In this document: positions 19,108-27,386 of the stretch, piece by piece
Position numbering within the stretch: the stretch's first letter is position 1
Layout of the letters: each line of letters begins with the position of its first letter
Source of the DNA: Anaerolineales bacterium
GTDB taxonomy: Bacteria > Chloroflexota > Anaerolineae > Anaerolineales > UBA11858
DNA length: 64,000 bases
NCBI GenBank assembly: GCA_028278545.1
Contig: JANQED010000115.1
Location: forward strand, 124,001 to 188,000
Direction of reading: 5' to 3'
The notes under the pieces: generated by a model
What the model was told of the DNA's origin: nothing
Seen by the model: only the letters and a program-made list of their open reading frames with translations
Database searches by the model: none
Made by a program: the position numbers and the translations under genes

Positions 19108-19317
19108 ATGTCTGAACGTGTCGTCGGTACGGTCAAGTGGTTCAATGGAAGCAAAGGCTATGGCTTCATTGAGCGCGAAGGTGGCAAGGATGTCTTTGTT
19201 CACTATTCTGCTATCCAGGGCGAAGGCTTCCGCAACCTCGAAGAGGGCCAGCGAGTTGAATTCACCGTGGAAGAGGGCCACAAAGGGCCTCAGGCCGCTG
19301 AGGTAATTGCCCTGTAG
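19108..19317 (+). CDS. Cold-shock protein, CspA family
   Basis: A 69-residue single CSD OB-fold protein that binds single-stranded RNA/DNA as a chaperone. RNP1-like KGYGFIE and RNP2-like DVFVHYSA motifs are intact. The ORF track starts far upstream (18988), but ATG 19108 has AAGGAG 6 bases before it and gives the exact family N-terminus (VGTVKWFN). It is monocistronic: its own promoter at 18929 and a terminator directly after the stop. The long leader with a hairpin suggests post-initiation control, as in other csp mRNAs. Confidence 0.96.
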   Translation: MSERVVGTVKWFNGSKGYGFIEREGGKDVFVHYSAIQGEGFRNLEEGQRVEFTVEEGHKGPQAAEVIAL

Positions 19318-19339
19318 GGATCATACCTTTTCAAAACGA

Positions 19340-19370
19340 GACCTCGCCAAACGGCGAGGTCTTCTCTCTT
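19340..19370 (+). terminator. Intrinsic terminator after csp
   Basis: Perfect 9-bp stem GACCTCGCC / GGCGAGGTC with an AAAC loop, followed by TTCTCTCTT. It lies 22 bases after the csp stop codon. Confidence 0.85.
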
Positions 19371-19451
19371 AAGCTGGAAAGCAGGATGCCGACGCCGCAG
19401 GCCTGCCCTTGGTGCGGCAAAAGTGGGTTGTCAGGCTCTTTTGCACCCATG

Positions 19452-19874
19452 TTAAAGCCTGTTTTGCAGTGTTAACAATGTCTTTTCAGTTTCGTGGCTC
19501 AATTTTTTGAAGGCTTCTTCCGCAGGGAGCCAGAGCAACTGATCGACTTCTTCGTTGGGGGTAAAAGAGAGCTCTTCTCGTAAGACCATATTCCAAAAGA
19601 GGACTATTTTCGCCACCCCCTTGACAGTATAGGCCGTACTTCCGGCAAAGCTGGTCAATTGCGCTTTGCAGCCGGTTTCCTCTTGCACTTCGCGGAGGGC
19701 AGTTTCCTGCCAGCGCTCTCCGGGGTCGCGTTTGCCCTTGGGGATGGTCCAGTCATCGTAGCGCAGTCGGTGGACGAGGGCTAGTTCTCGCCCTTCGGGG
19801 GTCTCTCGCCAAAGCAGACCCCCGGCAGCTTCGACCACGTCAGCAGAAGGGTTTTCGATCTCTGAATTTGTCAT
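19452..19874 (-). CDS. NUDIX hydrolase
   Basis: A 140-residue pyrophosphohydrolase. The NUDIX box is complete (GKRDPGERWQETALREVQEE, then TG). The WTIPKGKRDPGE block resembles diadenosine-polyphosphate and (deoxy)nucleotide-cleaning members, but the substrate is not certain. The ORF-track start is a TTG at 19958; ATG 19874 gives MTNSEIENPSADVVEAAGGLLW, the normal family start. It has no ribosome site, and a TATAAT lies 7 bases before the ATG, so a leaderless transcript is possible, although no good -35 is visible. Confidence 0.87.
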   Translation of the reverse strand: MTNSEIENPSADVVEAAGGLLWRETPEGRELALVHRLRYDDWTIPKGKRDPGERWQETALREVQEETGCKAQLTSFAGSTAYTVKGVAKIVLFWNMVLREELSFTPNEEVDQLLWLPAEEAFKKLSHETEKTLLTLQNRL

Positions 19875-19971
19875 GGTTTCATTATAAGCCAACTGCCTAC
19901 CTTCAGACACGGGACTAATCCTTGCCGCGCTGGACGCGAAAAAGTAACGAGAGAACAAGAAATCTGCGCAC

Positions 19972-21213
19972 TTAGCGACTCAAAGTAGCGAACAAGCACT
20001 TCAGATATTCTCCCTCAGGAAATCCGATAGGGTGATCAATCGGGTGTCCGGTGCATTCGATATCGCCCAAAGGGCGACCGGCCAGTTGGGCTTCCTGGTG
20101 AATGGCGGCGAAAAAATCCCCCGGGGATACGCGGCTGGAACAGGAGGCCTGTACGAAGACCCCTCCGGGGTTGAGAACGCTGAGGCCCAGCCGGGTCAAG
20201 CGGCGGTATGCACGCAAGGCTTTGTTGGCCTCGGACAGGCTTTTAGCGAAAGAGGGCGGGTCGATGATCACCATATCATAACGCAGGCCGTCGGCGTGGA
20301 GCTGGGATGTGATTTCGAAGGCGTCTCCGACCACGGTTTTGTGTTCGGCACCGGCGATGGCAGGATGATCTTGGTTGTGGGCGAAATTCCTTTCAGCGGC
20401 CTGTAAAGCTGCGCTGCTGATGTCCACGCTGGTGACTGAACGGGCACCTCCTCGCGCGGCGTAGAGCGAGAATCCCCCGCTGTAAGCAAAGAGGTTGAGC
20501 ACAGATTTGCCATCCGCCAGTGATTCGACTCTGGCGCGGTTGTCGCGTTGGTCGAGGAAGAAGCCGGTCTTCTGGCCGTGTACAGGATCGACTTCGAAGG
20601 TCAGCCCGTTTTCCTTGAAGAGCACAGGGCCCTTGAGCGGAGGCCCCCAAAGGATTGTGCCATCCGCTAAACCATGGAGGTGCTCGGGATGGCGCGCTAC
20701 TTCACGACTGAGTCTCAATATGATCCGCTCAGGGGACAGATCAATCAATAGGGGCAGCAGATCACCTAAAAAGGAAATCCAGGCTGCGCTGTAGATTTTC
20801 AGCACCCAGGTTTGGGCGTAGGCGTCCAGCACTAATCCTGGCAATCCATCGTTCTCACCGTGGATCAACCTGTATCCGGTCGTTTCCGCAGGGAGTGCGG
20901 ATCGGATTCCACGCGCTTGCTCTATTTTCCCGGCAAGCCAATCCTGGTTGATGGGGGTGGGCTCTGTGTGCTGCAAAATCCGCACTCGAATCGGAGAGCA
21001 CGGGTCATACAAGCCAATTGCCAGGAAACGCTTCTTATGGTCGAAGACTACCGCCAGGTCGCCGGGTTTTCCGACGTGGCTTTGAGTGCGGATGGCGTTG
21101 TCATAGAGCCAGGGGTGTCCATCTCGAAGGGCGCGTTCCGCCGGACGGGTGACGCGTAAGGCGATGCGCTTCTCCGCTGGCACTGGCAGTGAGGCTAGGG
21201 TTTCGTCGAGCAC
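19972..21213 (-). CDS. Class I SAM-dependent rRNA cytosine methyltransferase, RlmI-like
   Basis: A 413-residue protein with an N-terminal PUA-like domain (RVTRPAERALRDGHPWLYDNAI) and a C-terminal Rossmann methyltransferase (VLNLFAYSGGFSLYAARGG, SAM motif I). Motif IV is IDPPSFAKS and a late QASCSSRV holds the family cysteine. RlmI makes m5C1962 in 23S rRNA in E. coli; the exact target here is inferred. It lies three bases after another methyltransferase gene, so the two are co-transcribed. Confidence 0.9.
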   Translation of the reverse strand: MLDETLASLPVPAEKRIALRVTRPAERALRDGHPWLYDNAIRTQSHVGKPGDLAVVFDHKKRFLAIGLYDPCSPIRVRILQHTEPTPINQDWLAGKIEQARGIRSALPAETTGYRLIHGENDGLPGLVLDAYAQTWVLKIYSAAWISFLGDLLPLLIDLSPERIILRLSREVARHPEHLHGLADGTILWGPPLKGPVLFKENGLTFEVDPVHGQKTGFFLDQRDNRARVESLADGKSVLNLFAYSGGFSLYAARGGARSVTSVDISSAALQAAERNFAHNQDHPAIAGAEHKTVVGDAFEITSQLHADGLRYDMVIIDPPSFAKSLSEANKALRAYRRLTRLGLSVLNPGGVFVQASCSSRVSPGDFFAAIHQEAQLAGRPLGDIECTGHPIDHPIGFPEGEYLKCLFATLSR

Positions 21214-21216
21214 GTC

Positions 21217-21945
21217 TTAATCGGAGTCCTTTTCCAATATGGCAATATAAATCGATGTGTCCGAGTCGATGAAGCGGTCGATTCGCCAACCGGTGTCCGC
21301 AATGATTTGTTTCATTTCGTCTTTCGACACTATCAGGTAGTCCATCCAGGGAGATTTGTATTTGCGATGCCGCACCCGCAAGCGGATTTGGCCGGGCATC
21401 CGATCGCGCTGGCGGTTGAATTGGTGATAGGAAAGGTGATCGGGGTTCTCGGTTTGATAGGGGTCATTGCTCTCGGCGATGAGCGTCCCGCCCGGAAAGG
21501 TCAGATTGTGAAAGCGGCGTAGCAGCCGTTTGGCGCGTTGGGGATTGGCAAACAGGCCAAAATTGTTGCCCATCATCAGGATCGTATCGAAGGGTTCGAT
21601 GTGGCGGCTGATCTTGGTGATGGGCAGGAGGCGTGCATCCTTGACGCCCCGCAGCCGGCACAGTTCAATGGCTTTAGGCGAATTGTCAACGGCCGTCACT
21701 TCGAAACCCCTGGCTTGCAAATAGAGTGTGTGGCGGCCTGCCCCAGCACCGATATCCAGCACCCGGCCGTGGACATATTTCATCGCTTCTCGGTGGTGGT
21801 TGGGCCATTCTTCATAAGGGGCGAAATATGCGCTGATCTTGCCAGCAGAGATGAAGCCGTCATCACGTTCGATGATTTCCACTCCTTGTTTGTGGGTGTA
21901 GTAATCGATAAACTCATGCCCATAGGCGTCTTCAGAATCCTGCAC
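21217..21945 (-). CDS. Class I SAM-dependent methyltransferase, substrate unknown
   Basis: A 242-residue Rossmann methyltransferase. SAM motif I is VLDIGAGAGRHTLYL near residue 63 and the acidic loop VTAVDNSPKAI follows; the C-terminal part is beta-rich. The start codon is GTG (21945) with a strong AGGAGG-type site 6 bases upstream. It is the first gene of an operon with the RlmI-like enzyme. An 8-bp inverted repeat flanking a TATAAT lies just upstream. Confidence 0.87.
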   Translation of the reverse strand: MQDSEDAYGHEFIDYYTHKQGVEIIERDDGFISAGKISAYFAPYEEWPNHHREAMKYVHGRVLDIGAGAGRHTLYLQARGFEVTAVDNSPKAIELCRLRGVKDARLLPITKISRHIEPFDTILMMGNNFGLFANPQRAKRLLRRFHNLTFPGGTLIAESNDPYQTENPDHLSYHQFNRQRDRMPGQIRLRVRHRKYKSPWMDYLIVSKDEMKQIIADTGWRIDRFIDSDTSIYIAILEKDSD

Positions 21946-21967
21946 GGTGTTCCTCCTACTTCTTCGT

Positions 21968-21997
21968 TGATCAGATATAATTCACACGGTCTGATCA
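21968..21997. promoter_or_regulatory. Inverted repeat flanking a -10-like sequence between divergent genes
   Basis: Perfect arms TGATCAGA (21968-21975) and TCTGATCA (21990-21997) enclose 14 bases containing TATAAT. On the minus strand TTGTCT and TATATC are spaced by 17 bases, a plausible promoter for the methyltransferase gene. The dyad may be an operator. Confidence 0.4.
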
Positions 21998-22073
21998 GAC
22001 AAGGTGGCTTTTTACCCCAGGGCTTCTATATCTGGTGAACTGGTGGTGTACATATTTATATCATGGAGTTAGT

Positions 22074-22985
22074 ATGCCCGTTGAAGGACGAAGGAAATTA
22101 TCCCAATTCGAGGCCTGGATTTTAGCGATCCGCCCTAAGACCTTGTCGGCTGCCGCTTCGCCTGTGGTCATGGGGTCGGCATTGGCTTTTGTGGATGGTC
22201 AATTCGATTTTTTGCCGGCACTGGGCGCGTTGCTGGGATCGCTGCTGCTTCAAATCATTTCCAATGTCGCCAATGATCTATACGATTTCAAACGCGGCGC
22301 GGATGCCGGGGAGCGGTTGGGGCCGACGCGCGTTACTCAGGCTGGGCTGTTGACTCCGGAGCAAGTCCAGCGCGGCTTGATTGCCCTGATCGGGTTGACC
22401 GTAATCATCGGTATTTACCTGGTCCTTCACGCGGGATGGCCGATCCTGGTTGTGGGGTTGGCTGCCATTTTCTCGGCGATTGCTTACACCGGGGGGCCAT
22501 ACCCCCTGGCTTATCATGGACTGGGGGATATCTTTGTGTTTTTGTTTTTCGGCCTGGCTGCTACGGTGGGTACATATTATGTGCAGGTGGGATCGGTGCA
22601 GCCCCTCGTCTGGTGGATGGCTTGTGCGATGGGGCTGTTGATCGTGGCAATTTTGGTCGTCAACAATTTGCGGGATATCGAGGGCGACCGTTTGGCAGGT
22701 AAGCGTACCTTGGCAGTTCGGCTTGGAGCCAGAGGCACCCGCCTGGAGTATGTATTGTGTATCATCGGCGCTTATGCCATCCCAATTCTCGTATGGGCCT
22801 TTCATATGGCCTCCATTTGGAGCTGGTTGGTTTTTCTATCGACTCCGATGGCCTGGCGATGTATCAAGGCTATCTATACCGAGAGAGGACGTGCTTTGAA
22901 CAAGGCCTTGGCTGGTACGGGCCAGTTGGGGTTGGTGTTCGCGGTGCTGTTTTCCATCGGAATCATCACAGATACTTTATGGTAA
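22074..22985 (+). CDS. menA: 1,4-dihydroxy-2-naphthoate polyprenyltransferase (MenA, UbiA superfamily)
   Basis: Integral membrane prenyltransferase of about 303 residues that makes demethylmenaquinone. The first Asp-rich motif NVANDLYDFKRGAD and the second NNLRDIEGDRLAGKRT fit MenA rather than UbiA. About eight to nine membrane segments. ATG 22074 has GGAG 6 bases upstream; the longer ORF-track start is not needed. It implies menaquinone as the respiratory quinone, relevant to the quinol-oxidising cytochrome at 54 kb. Confidence 0.9.
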   Translation: MPVEGRRKLSQFEAWILAIRPKTLSAAASPVVMGSALAFVDGQFDFLPALGALLGSLLLQIISNVANDLYDFKRGADAGERLGPTRVTQAGLLTPEQVQRGLIALIGLTVIIGIYLVLHAGWPILVVGLAAIFSAIAYTGGPYPLAYHGLGDIFVFLFFGLAATVGTYYVQVGSVQPLVWWMACAMGLLIVAILVVNNLRDIEGDRLAGKRTLAVRLGARGTRLEYVLCIIGAYAIPILVWAFHMASIWSWLVFLSTPMAWRCIKAIYTERGRALNKALAGTGQLGLVFAVLFSIGIITDTLW

Positions 22986-23065
22986 TATTGGGCGCAATGC
23001 TGTTTTCTTGACACGCAGAATTCTCTACGCTAGATTCAGCGCTTTGATTTGACGAGTAAGATATT

Positions 23066-23437
23066 TTGACAAAATCACGTTCACAACTCATGGTAGAACG
23101 CTTGCGTGATTTGCAAGCCTCCTCTCCCGAAATCGAGGCCTCGGCTGTCGTTAGTCTGGATGGTTTGACAATCGCCTCAGCCTTGCCCAAAGACGTGGAA
23201 GAGGATCGTGTTTCGGCCATGTCAGCGGCAATGCTCTCTTTGGGCGAACGCATCACTTCGGAGTTGGGGCGCGGGACGCTGGATCAGGTATACATCAAAG
23301 GAGAAGAGGGGTTTGTGATCCTGATGTCGATTGGTGAAGATGCAGTGCTTACGACCCTTGCGCGGGAGGATGCTAAACTAGGCTTGATCTTCCTGGATAT
23401 GCGTCGCGCCACGGATGATCTTTCCAAGCTGGTCTAA
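23066..23437 (+). CDS. Roadblock/LC7 domain protein
   Basis: A 123-residue single-domain protein (ASAVVSLDGLTIASALP, MSAAMLSLGERI, GFVILMSIGEDAVLTTLARED) of the Roadblock/LC7/MglB family, which regulates small Ras-like GTPases as GAP or scaffold. The start is TTG (23066), or the in-frame ATG at 23090; neither has a strong ribosome site. A CvnD/MglA-like GTPase lies 3.3 kb downstream in the same cluster and is the likely partner. Confidence 0.87.
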   Translation: MTKSRSQLMVERLRDLQASSPEIEASAVVSLDGLTIASALPKDVEEDRVSAMSAAMLSLGERITSELGRGTLDQVYIKGEEGFVILMSIGEDAVLTTLAREDAKLGLIFLDMRRATDDLSKLV

Positions 23438-23448
23438 CGAGAAATGCT

Positions 23449-24132
23449 ATGGAATCTATTCCGAAAAGCGGATATTTTTTCCCAAATAAATTTGCTCTGA
23501 GCCTGATCGAGGCGCTTGAAGATATGATGGGGGAAAATGGTCTCAAAGCGGTATTGAATCTGGCGAACTTGACTGAATTGGTTGATAGCTTTCCTGGGGA
23601 CAATCTGAACAAAGAATTCGATTTCTCAGATGTTTCAGCGATTGGCCTGGCCCTTGAAGAGATATATGGTCCGCGAGGAAGTCGTGGTCTGGCCTTGCGG
23701 GCTGGGAGGGCTACCTTCGATAGTGCGCTAAAGAACTTTGGCGCTCTGGCTGGGGCCCGAGATTTGGCGTTTAAGGCTTTGCCTCTGGAAGCCAAGCTGC
23801 GCATAGGCTTACCGGCGATGGCAAGGATCTTTAGCCAAATGAGCGATCAGCTCTCAACGGTAGAAGAGCAGGCGAACGAGTTTATTTACACAATCCATCG
23901 CTGTCCGGTGTGCTGGGGTCGCAGCGGAGAGGACAACGCAGTTTGCTTTATCGCCGCAGGCCTTTTACAAGCTGGTCTGACATGGATCTCAGACGGCGAG
24001 GAATTTCGTGTTAATGAGTCGAAATGTCATGCCGCCGGTGATGAGGTCTGTGAGTTCGTTATCCAGAAAAGACCCACAGAAAGAATGGATAAAGGATCGG
24101 GTGGAGCAGAAATCGGAAATCCTGGTAGTTGA
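23449..24132 (+). CDS. V4R (4-vinyl reductase) domain protein, copy 1
   Basis: A 227-residue protein whose C-terminal half (from about residue 120) is a V4R domain with the conserved cysteines in HRCPVCWGR, FIAAGLL and ESKCHAAGDEVCEFVI. V4R domains are found in BchJ and as ligand-sensing modules in regulators. The N-terminal 100 residues (ALEDMMGENGLKAVLNLANL...) form a helical region shared with the copy at 27387. It starts 11 bases after the Roadblock gene, and its 3' end overlaps the next gene, a response regulator, by about 32 bases. Role as ligand or redox sensor is inferred. Confidence 0.82.
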   Translation: MESIPKSGYFFPNKFALSLIEALEDMMGENGLKAVLNLANLTELVDSFPGDNLNKEFDFSDVSAIGLALEEIYGPRGSRGLALRAGRATFDSALKNFGALAGARDLAFKALPLEAKLRIGLPAMARIFSQMSDQLSTVEEQANEFIYTIHRCPVCWGRSGEDNAVCFIAAGLLQAGLTWISDGEEFRVNESKCHAAGDEVCEFVIQKRPTERMDKGSGGAEIGNPGS

Positions 24133-24949
24133 GGACGATCTGGATGTGGCCGAAATGCTTGAAGCCTATTTCCGTGTTCAGGGGTATTCAGTGACGACGG
24201 CGAATTGGGGAGAAGACGCCGTCCAAGTATGCCAGAGTCAACATACTGATTTGGTCATCCTGGATATCCGTCTTCCTGATATCGACGGTTACGAAGTCGC
24301 CAGACGTCTGCGGAAAAATCGCCGGACGGAGAGTATTCCCATCATTTTTTTGACAGAGAAACGCGCTCGCGTTGACAGGTTGCAGGGACTTGAGTTGGGG
24401 GCCGACGATTATATTACCAAGCCATTTGATATTCAGGAGCTGCGTTTGCGAGTCCGCAATTCCTTGCAGCGTGTATCTCAAGACACCATCAATAATCCTG
24501 TGACAGGTTTTCCCGAAGGCGCCCTGGTCGATGAAAGGCTGACAGAATGTTTAGAGAGCGATGACTGGGCGCTGTTGTCCATCTCTCTGGAAAACCTGGA
24601 TGCATTTCGAAATGATTATGGATTCATCGCTTCCGATGATGTCCTGCGCGCTGTCAGTTTGATGGTTCACAACGCCGTGCGCAAAGTTGGCAGCACATCA
24701 GATTTCATCGGACACATAACTGCCACGCAGCTGGTCGTGGTTACGACCCCTGGTTCGTTCATCGATTTAGGTGAGCGCATTCGAGCGCGTATTGAACAAT
24801 CGTTGGACTATTTTTATCCTCTCAAAGATCGCGGTAAAACAGAAGGTCTCAGCAAAAGGTTGGGGCTAAAAATGGGAGCGCTCTTGCCGAAACATGCCCC
24901 CTTCACCGACCTGGAGGGTTTGAAAAACAAGCTGACTGAGCTTCGATGA
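24101..24949 (+). CDS. Response regulator with degenerate GGDEF-like output domain, copy 1
   Basis: Receiver domain (ILVVEDDLDVAEML, phosphoacceptor Asp in LVILDIRLPDIDGYE, Lys in YITKPFD) followed by a GGDEF-like fold in which the signature is lost (FIGHITATQLVVV). About 282 residues from GTG 24101, which has AAAGGA 5 bases upstream; the ORF-track start at 24008 lies inside the V4R gene. The output domain is unlikely to make c-di-GMP and may bind a ligand or partner. Paralogous to the gene at 28423. Confidence 0.85.
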   Translation: MEQKSEILVVEDDLDVAEMLEAYFRVQGYSVTTANWGEDAVQVCQSQHTDLVILDIRLPDIDGYEVARRLRKNRRTESIPIIFLTEKRARVDRLQGLELGADDYITKPFDIQELRLRVRNSLQRVSQDTINNPVTGFPEGALVDERLTECLESDDWALLSISLENLDAFRNDYGFIASDDVLRAVSLMVHNAVRKVGSTSDFIGHITATQLVVVTTPGSFIDLGERIRARIEQSLDYFYPLKDRGKTEGLSKRLGLKMGALLPKHAPFTDLEGLKNKLTELR

Positions 24950-25016
24950 AACGTTTTATATCCTGAATCGTCGTTGGGATGGTGATCTGCCGCCATCCCA
25001 AATCGCGCAAGAATTC

Positions 25017-25778
25017 ATGCAACCTACAATTGTTATCCCAACCTACAATGAGTTCGATAATTTGCCTAAGATTGTCGCTGCATTATTTGATTTGCCGCTG
25101 CCCAAGTTGAAGATATTGATCGTCGATGATGGCAGTCCAGATGGCACAGGTGATTTGGCCGACGATTTAGTCAGCCAATACCCTTCTCGAATAACCGTTA
25201 TCCATCGAACTGGGAAGTTGGGTTTGGGCACCGCTTATCTCCAAGGATTCCAAAAGGCATTGGAAGATGGGGCGGATTACGTGGTCCAAATGGATGCAGA
25301 TTTTTCTCATCCGCCGCAAAAGATCGTTGAGTTTGCCGAAGCCATGGAACAATATGATGTTGTTTTGGGATCTCGCTATGTTCAAGGGGGGCAACTAGAT
25401 GAAGATTGGCCGTTGTGGCGTAAGGCATTATCCTTTTTTGGTAATTATTATGCTCGTTTGATTCTAAATACGTCTGTGCTTGATGTCACTGGGGGTTTTC
25501 GGATGTGGCGGCGAGAGACGTTGATGCGTATGCCGTTGGAAAGAGTGCGCTCCAACGGATATGCATTCCAGATTGAGACGATCTATCTTGCCTCCCGCCT
25601 GGGATACAAGATCAAAGAGATCCCCATCTATTTCGCCGAGCGCAATATGGGGGAGTCAAAAATGTCCCTTCGAATTCAACTAGAAGCTGCCTTTAGGGTC
25701 TGGCAAGTACGCAATGCCTATCGCGATCTAAAGCCTATCGTTTCCTCCGGGCCTGCAACCCATGATCTCTCTTTATGA
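25017..25778 (+). CDS. Polyprenol-phosphate mannose synthase-like glycosyltransferase (GT2, DPM1-like)
   Basis: A 253-residue GT-A enzyme transferring a hexose from a nucleotide sugar to polyprenyl phosphate. N-terminal VIPTYNEFDNLP and VDDGSPDGTGD, then QMDADFSHPP (the DXD-like metal site) and GSRYVQGG match DPM1-type proteins. There is no C-terminal membrane anchor, as in soluble DPM1. It interrupts the signalling cluster on the same strand but is probably read as its own unit, since a promoter follows it at 25790. Confidence 0.9.
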   Translation: MQPTIVIPTYNEFDNLPKIVAALFDLPLPKLKILIVDDGSPDGTGDLADDLVSQYPSRITVIHRTGKLGLGTAYLQGFQKALEDGADYVVQMDADFSHPPQKIVEFAEAMEQYDVVLGSRYVQGGQLDEDWPLWRKALSFFGNYYARLILNTSVLDVTGGFRMWRRETLMRMPLERVRSNGYAFQIETIYLASRLGYKIKEIPIYFAERNMGESKMSLRIQLEAAFRVWQVRNAYRDLKPIVSSGPATHDLSL

Positions 25779-25789
25779 GATTGCGCGGT

Positions 25790-25818
25790 TTGACGCAATT
25801 CTGGCGAAACAGTATAAT
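25790..25818 (+). promoter_or_regulatory. Sigma-70-type promoter upstream of DUF4388 gene
   Basis: TTGACG (25790-25795), exactly 17 bases, TATAAT (25813-25818). The predicted start near 25825 lies about 90 bases before the DUF4388 ORF and would drive the DUF4388-GTPase-V4R run. Confidence 0.75.
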
Positions 25819-25913
25819 CGCTTTGTTACCCCAAAATATGGACTGGAGCGGATTACAAACTGGGCAGTTTGACTTATTTCTGAATATCTGAGTGAAGTAG
25901 CGGACAATTTCAC

Positions 25914-26729
25914 ATGGCCTTAAAGGGCAATCTTCGTGATTTCTCGATCAATCAGCTCCTAAATCTCATCAACTTGGCTCAAAAGACTGGCACCTTAGTC
26001 GTAGAGGGACCGAGTGATTCTGCTTGGGTGTCTTTTCGTGAGGGGAAATTAGCCTATTCCAAGATGGGTTCGGAAGAGGATGATTTAGCTACCGTTCTGC
26101 ATCGTTCCCGGAAACTCTCGAAATCACATTTCAATACGATCAAAGCACGCGCTGCCAATATGAGTGACAAAGAGCTGGGGCTGCTCTTGATCAATGCCAA
26201 TTACCTTTCTCAAGAAGAGATTCTGGACAGTTTGAGGTCTGAGTTTGTTGGTATTCTGCATCGCATATTCACATGGGTGGAAGGGAACTTCCGTTTTGAA
26301 GATGGGGTAATGCCTTCGGATGGCAAGATCACCCTTCAGATTGGTCTGGAGAACATCATCATCGATGGCACACGCCGCCTCCGGGAATGGGAACAACTCC
26401 AAGATGAGATTCCCAGCCTGGATATCGCCTTGCGGTTCACTGATCGGCCTGGAGCAGATATTCGGAAAGTCAATCTGAGCGTGGAAGAGTGGCGAGTAGT
26501 TTCCTATATTGATCCCAAGAACACTATCAAGCAGATTGCTGACACGATAAAAATGAACGATTTAGAGATTCGACGAGTTGTATATGGATTGCTTCAGGCG
26601 GGATTAGTTGAACTCGTTCGTCCGGAGGGAGTGGTATTTGAACGGAAGAAGCCTTCTTTCCCGGTTACAGATGCGGAGGAGCAGAAATCATTGGTAAATC
26701 GGATTATCAACCGGATTCGTTCACTTTAG
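25914..26729 (+). CDS. DUF4388 (PatA-like N-terminal) domain protein with C-terminal winged-helix-like region
   Basis: A 271-residue cytosolic protein. The first 170 residues are a DUF4388 domain (LKGNLRDFSINQLLNLINLAQKTG opening, then GKLAYSKMG and LLLINANYLSQEEIL). Residues 190-245 look like a winged helix (EEWRVVSYIDPKNTIKQIAD, LEIRRVVYGLLQAGLVEL). Such proteins accompany small GTPases in Chloroflexota and Deinococcota. The arrangement recalls CvnC (winged-helix) next to CvnD in actinobacterial conservons, which is an analogy, not homology shown here. Confidence 0.83.
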   Translation: MALKGNLRDFSINQLLNLINLAQKTGTLVVEGPSDSAWVSFREGKLAYSKMGSEEDDLATVLHRSRKLSKSHFNTIKARAANMSDKELGLLLINANYLSQEEILDSLRSEFVGILHRIFTWVEGNFRFEDGVMPSDGKITLQIGLENIIIDGTRRLREWEQLQDEIPSLDIALRFTDRPGADIRKVNLSVEEWRVVSYIDPKNTIKQIADTIKMNDLEIRRVVYGLLQAGLVELVRPEGVVFERKKPSFPVTDAEEQKSLVNRIINRIRSL

Positions 26730-26783
26730 TTTTCTGACGAGAGCAGACACCTGTAGTTCTCTCAGCATTTGAGGCATGCAATT

Positions 26784-27323
26784 ATGCAAACGGTAAAAAT
26801 GGTGGTCACAGGCCCATTCAATTCAGGAAAAACTGAGTTCATCCAGACCGTCAGTGAGATCGACGTTGTCGCCACTGAGCGGAAAATATCTTCCGAAGCT
26901 GAGCGGATCAAGGAAACGACCACAGTTGCTATGGATTTTGGCCGTATCACTGTGGATGATAATCTGGTGCTCTATCTATTTGGTACGCCGGGGCAGAAAC
27001 GCTTCGATTTCATGTGGGAGATATTGTCGGAAGGGATGTTGGGTTTCATTGTTATGGTGGACAGTGCGCGTCCCGAGACATTTCGAGAAGCCCGGAGTAT
27101 TTTAGAAACCTTCCGCGCTTATGCGCCAACACCTTATGTAGTAGCCGCGAACAAGCAAGACCTCGACGACGCCTGGTCGGTTGATGATATGCGCATTGCC
27201 TTGCGTCTTGATCCTGAGATCAAATTTCTCCCTTGTGTGGCTCTAGAAAAGGAATCTGTTAAGGGCGTATTATTGGAGTTGCTCTACAGCATTCTAGCCG
27301 AGATGGAGGCTGGAGAGTTCTAG
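26784..27323 (+). CDS. Small Ras-like GTPase, CvnD/MglA-like
   Basis: A 179-residue GTPase: P-loop GPFNSGKTE, switch I threonines in KETTTVAMDFG, G3 LYLFGTPGQKRFDFMW (G in place of the usual D), G4 NKQD. The LYLFGTPGQ...FMW block is typical of the conservon CvnD family and differs from MglA. ATG 26784 is preferred; the ORF-track start is a TTG. Expected partner: the Roadblock protein at 23066. It probably acts as a cytosolic switch read by the kinase and regulators of this cluster. Confidence 0.88.
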   Translation: MQTVKMVVTGPFNSGKTEFIQTVSEIDVVATERKISSEAERIKETTTVAMDFGRITVDDNLVLYLFGTPGQKRFDFMWEILSEGMLGFIVMVDSARPETFREARSILETFRAYAPTPYVVAANKQDLDDAWSVDDMRIALRLDPEIKFLPCVALEKESVKGVLLELLYSILAEMEAGEF

Positions 27324-27386
27324 ACACTGTATGTGGGGAAAGGCTTGTTTATCTACAGCAATTCATCGTTTTCTGGATAAAGCATC

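Noticed and set aside
19875-19958. TTG start and 28-residue extension of the NUDIX protein
   Set aside because: Not part of the fold; ATG 19874 fits the family N-terminus.
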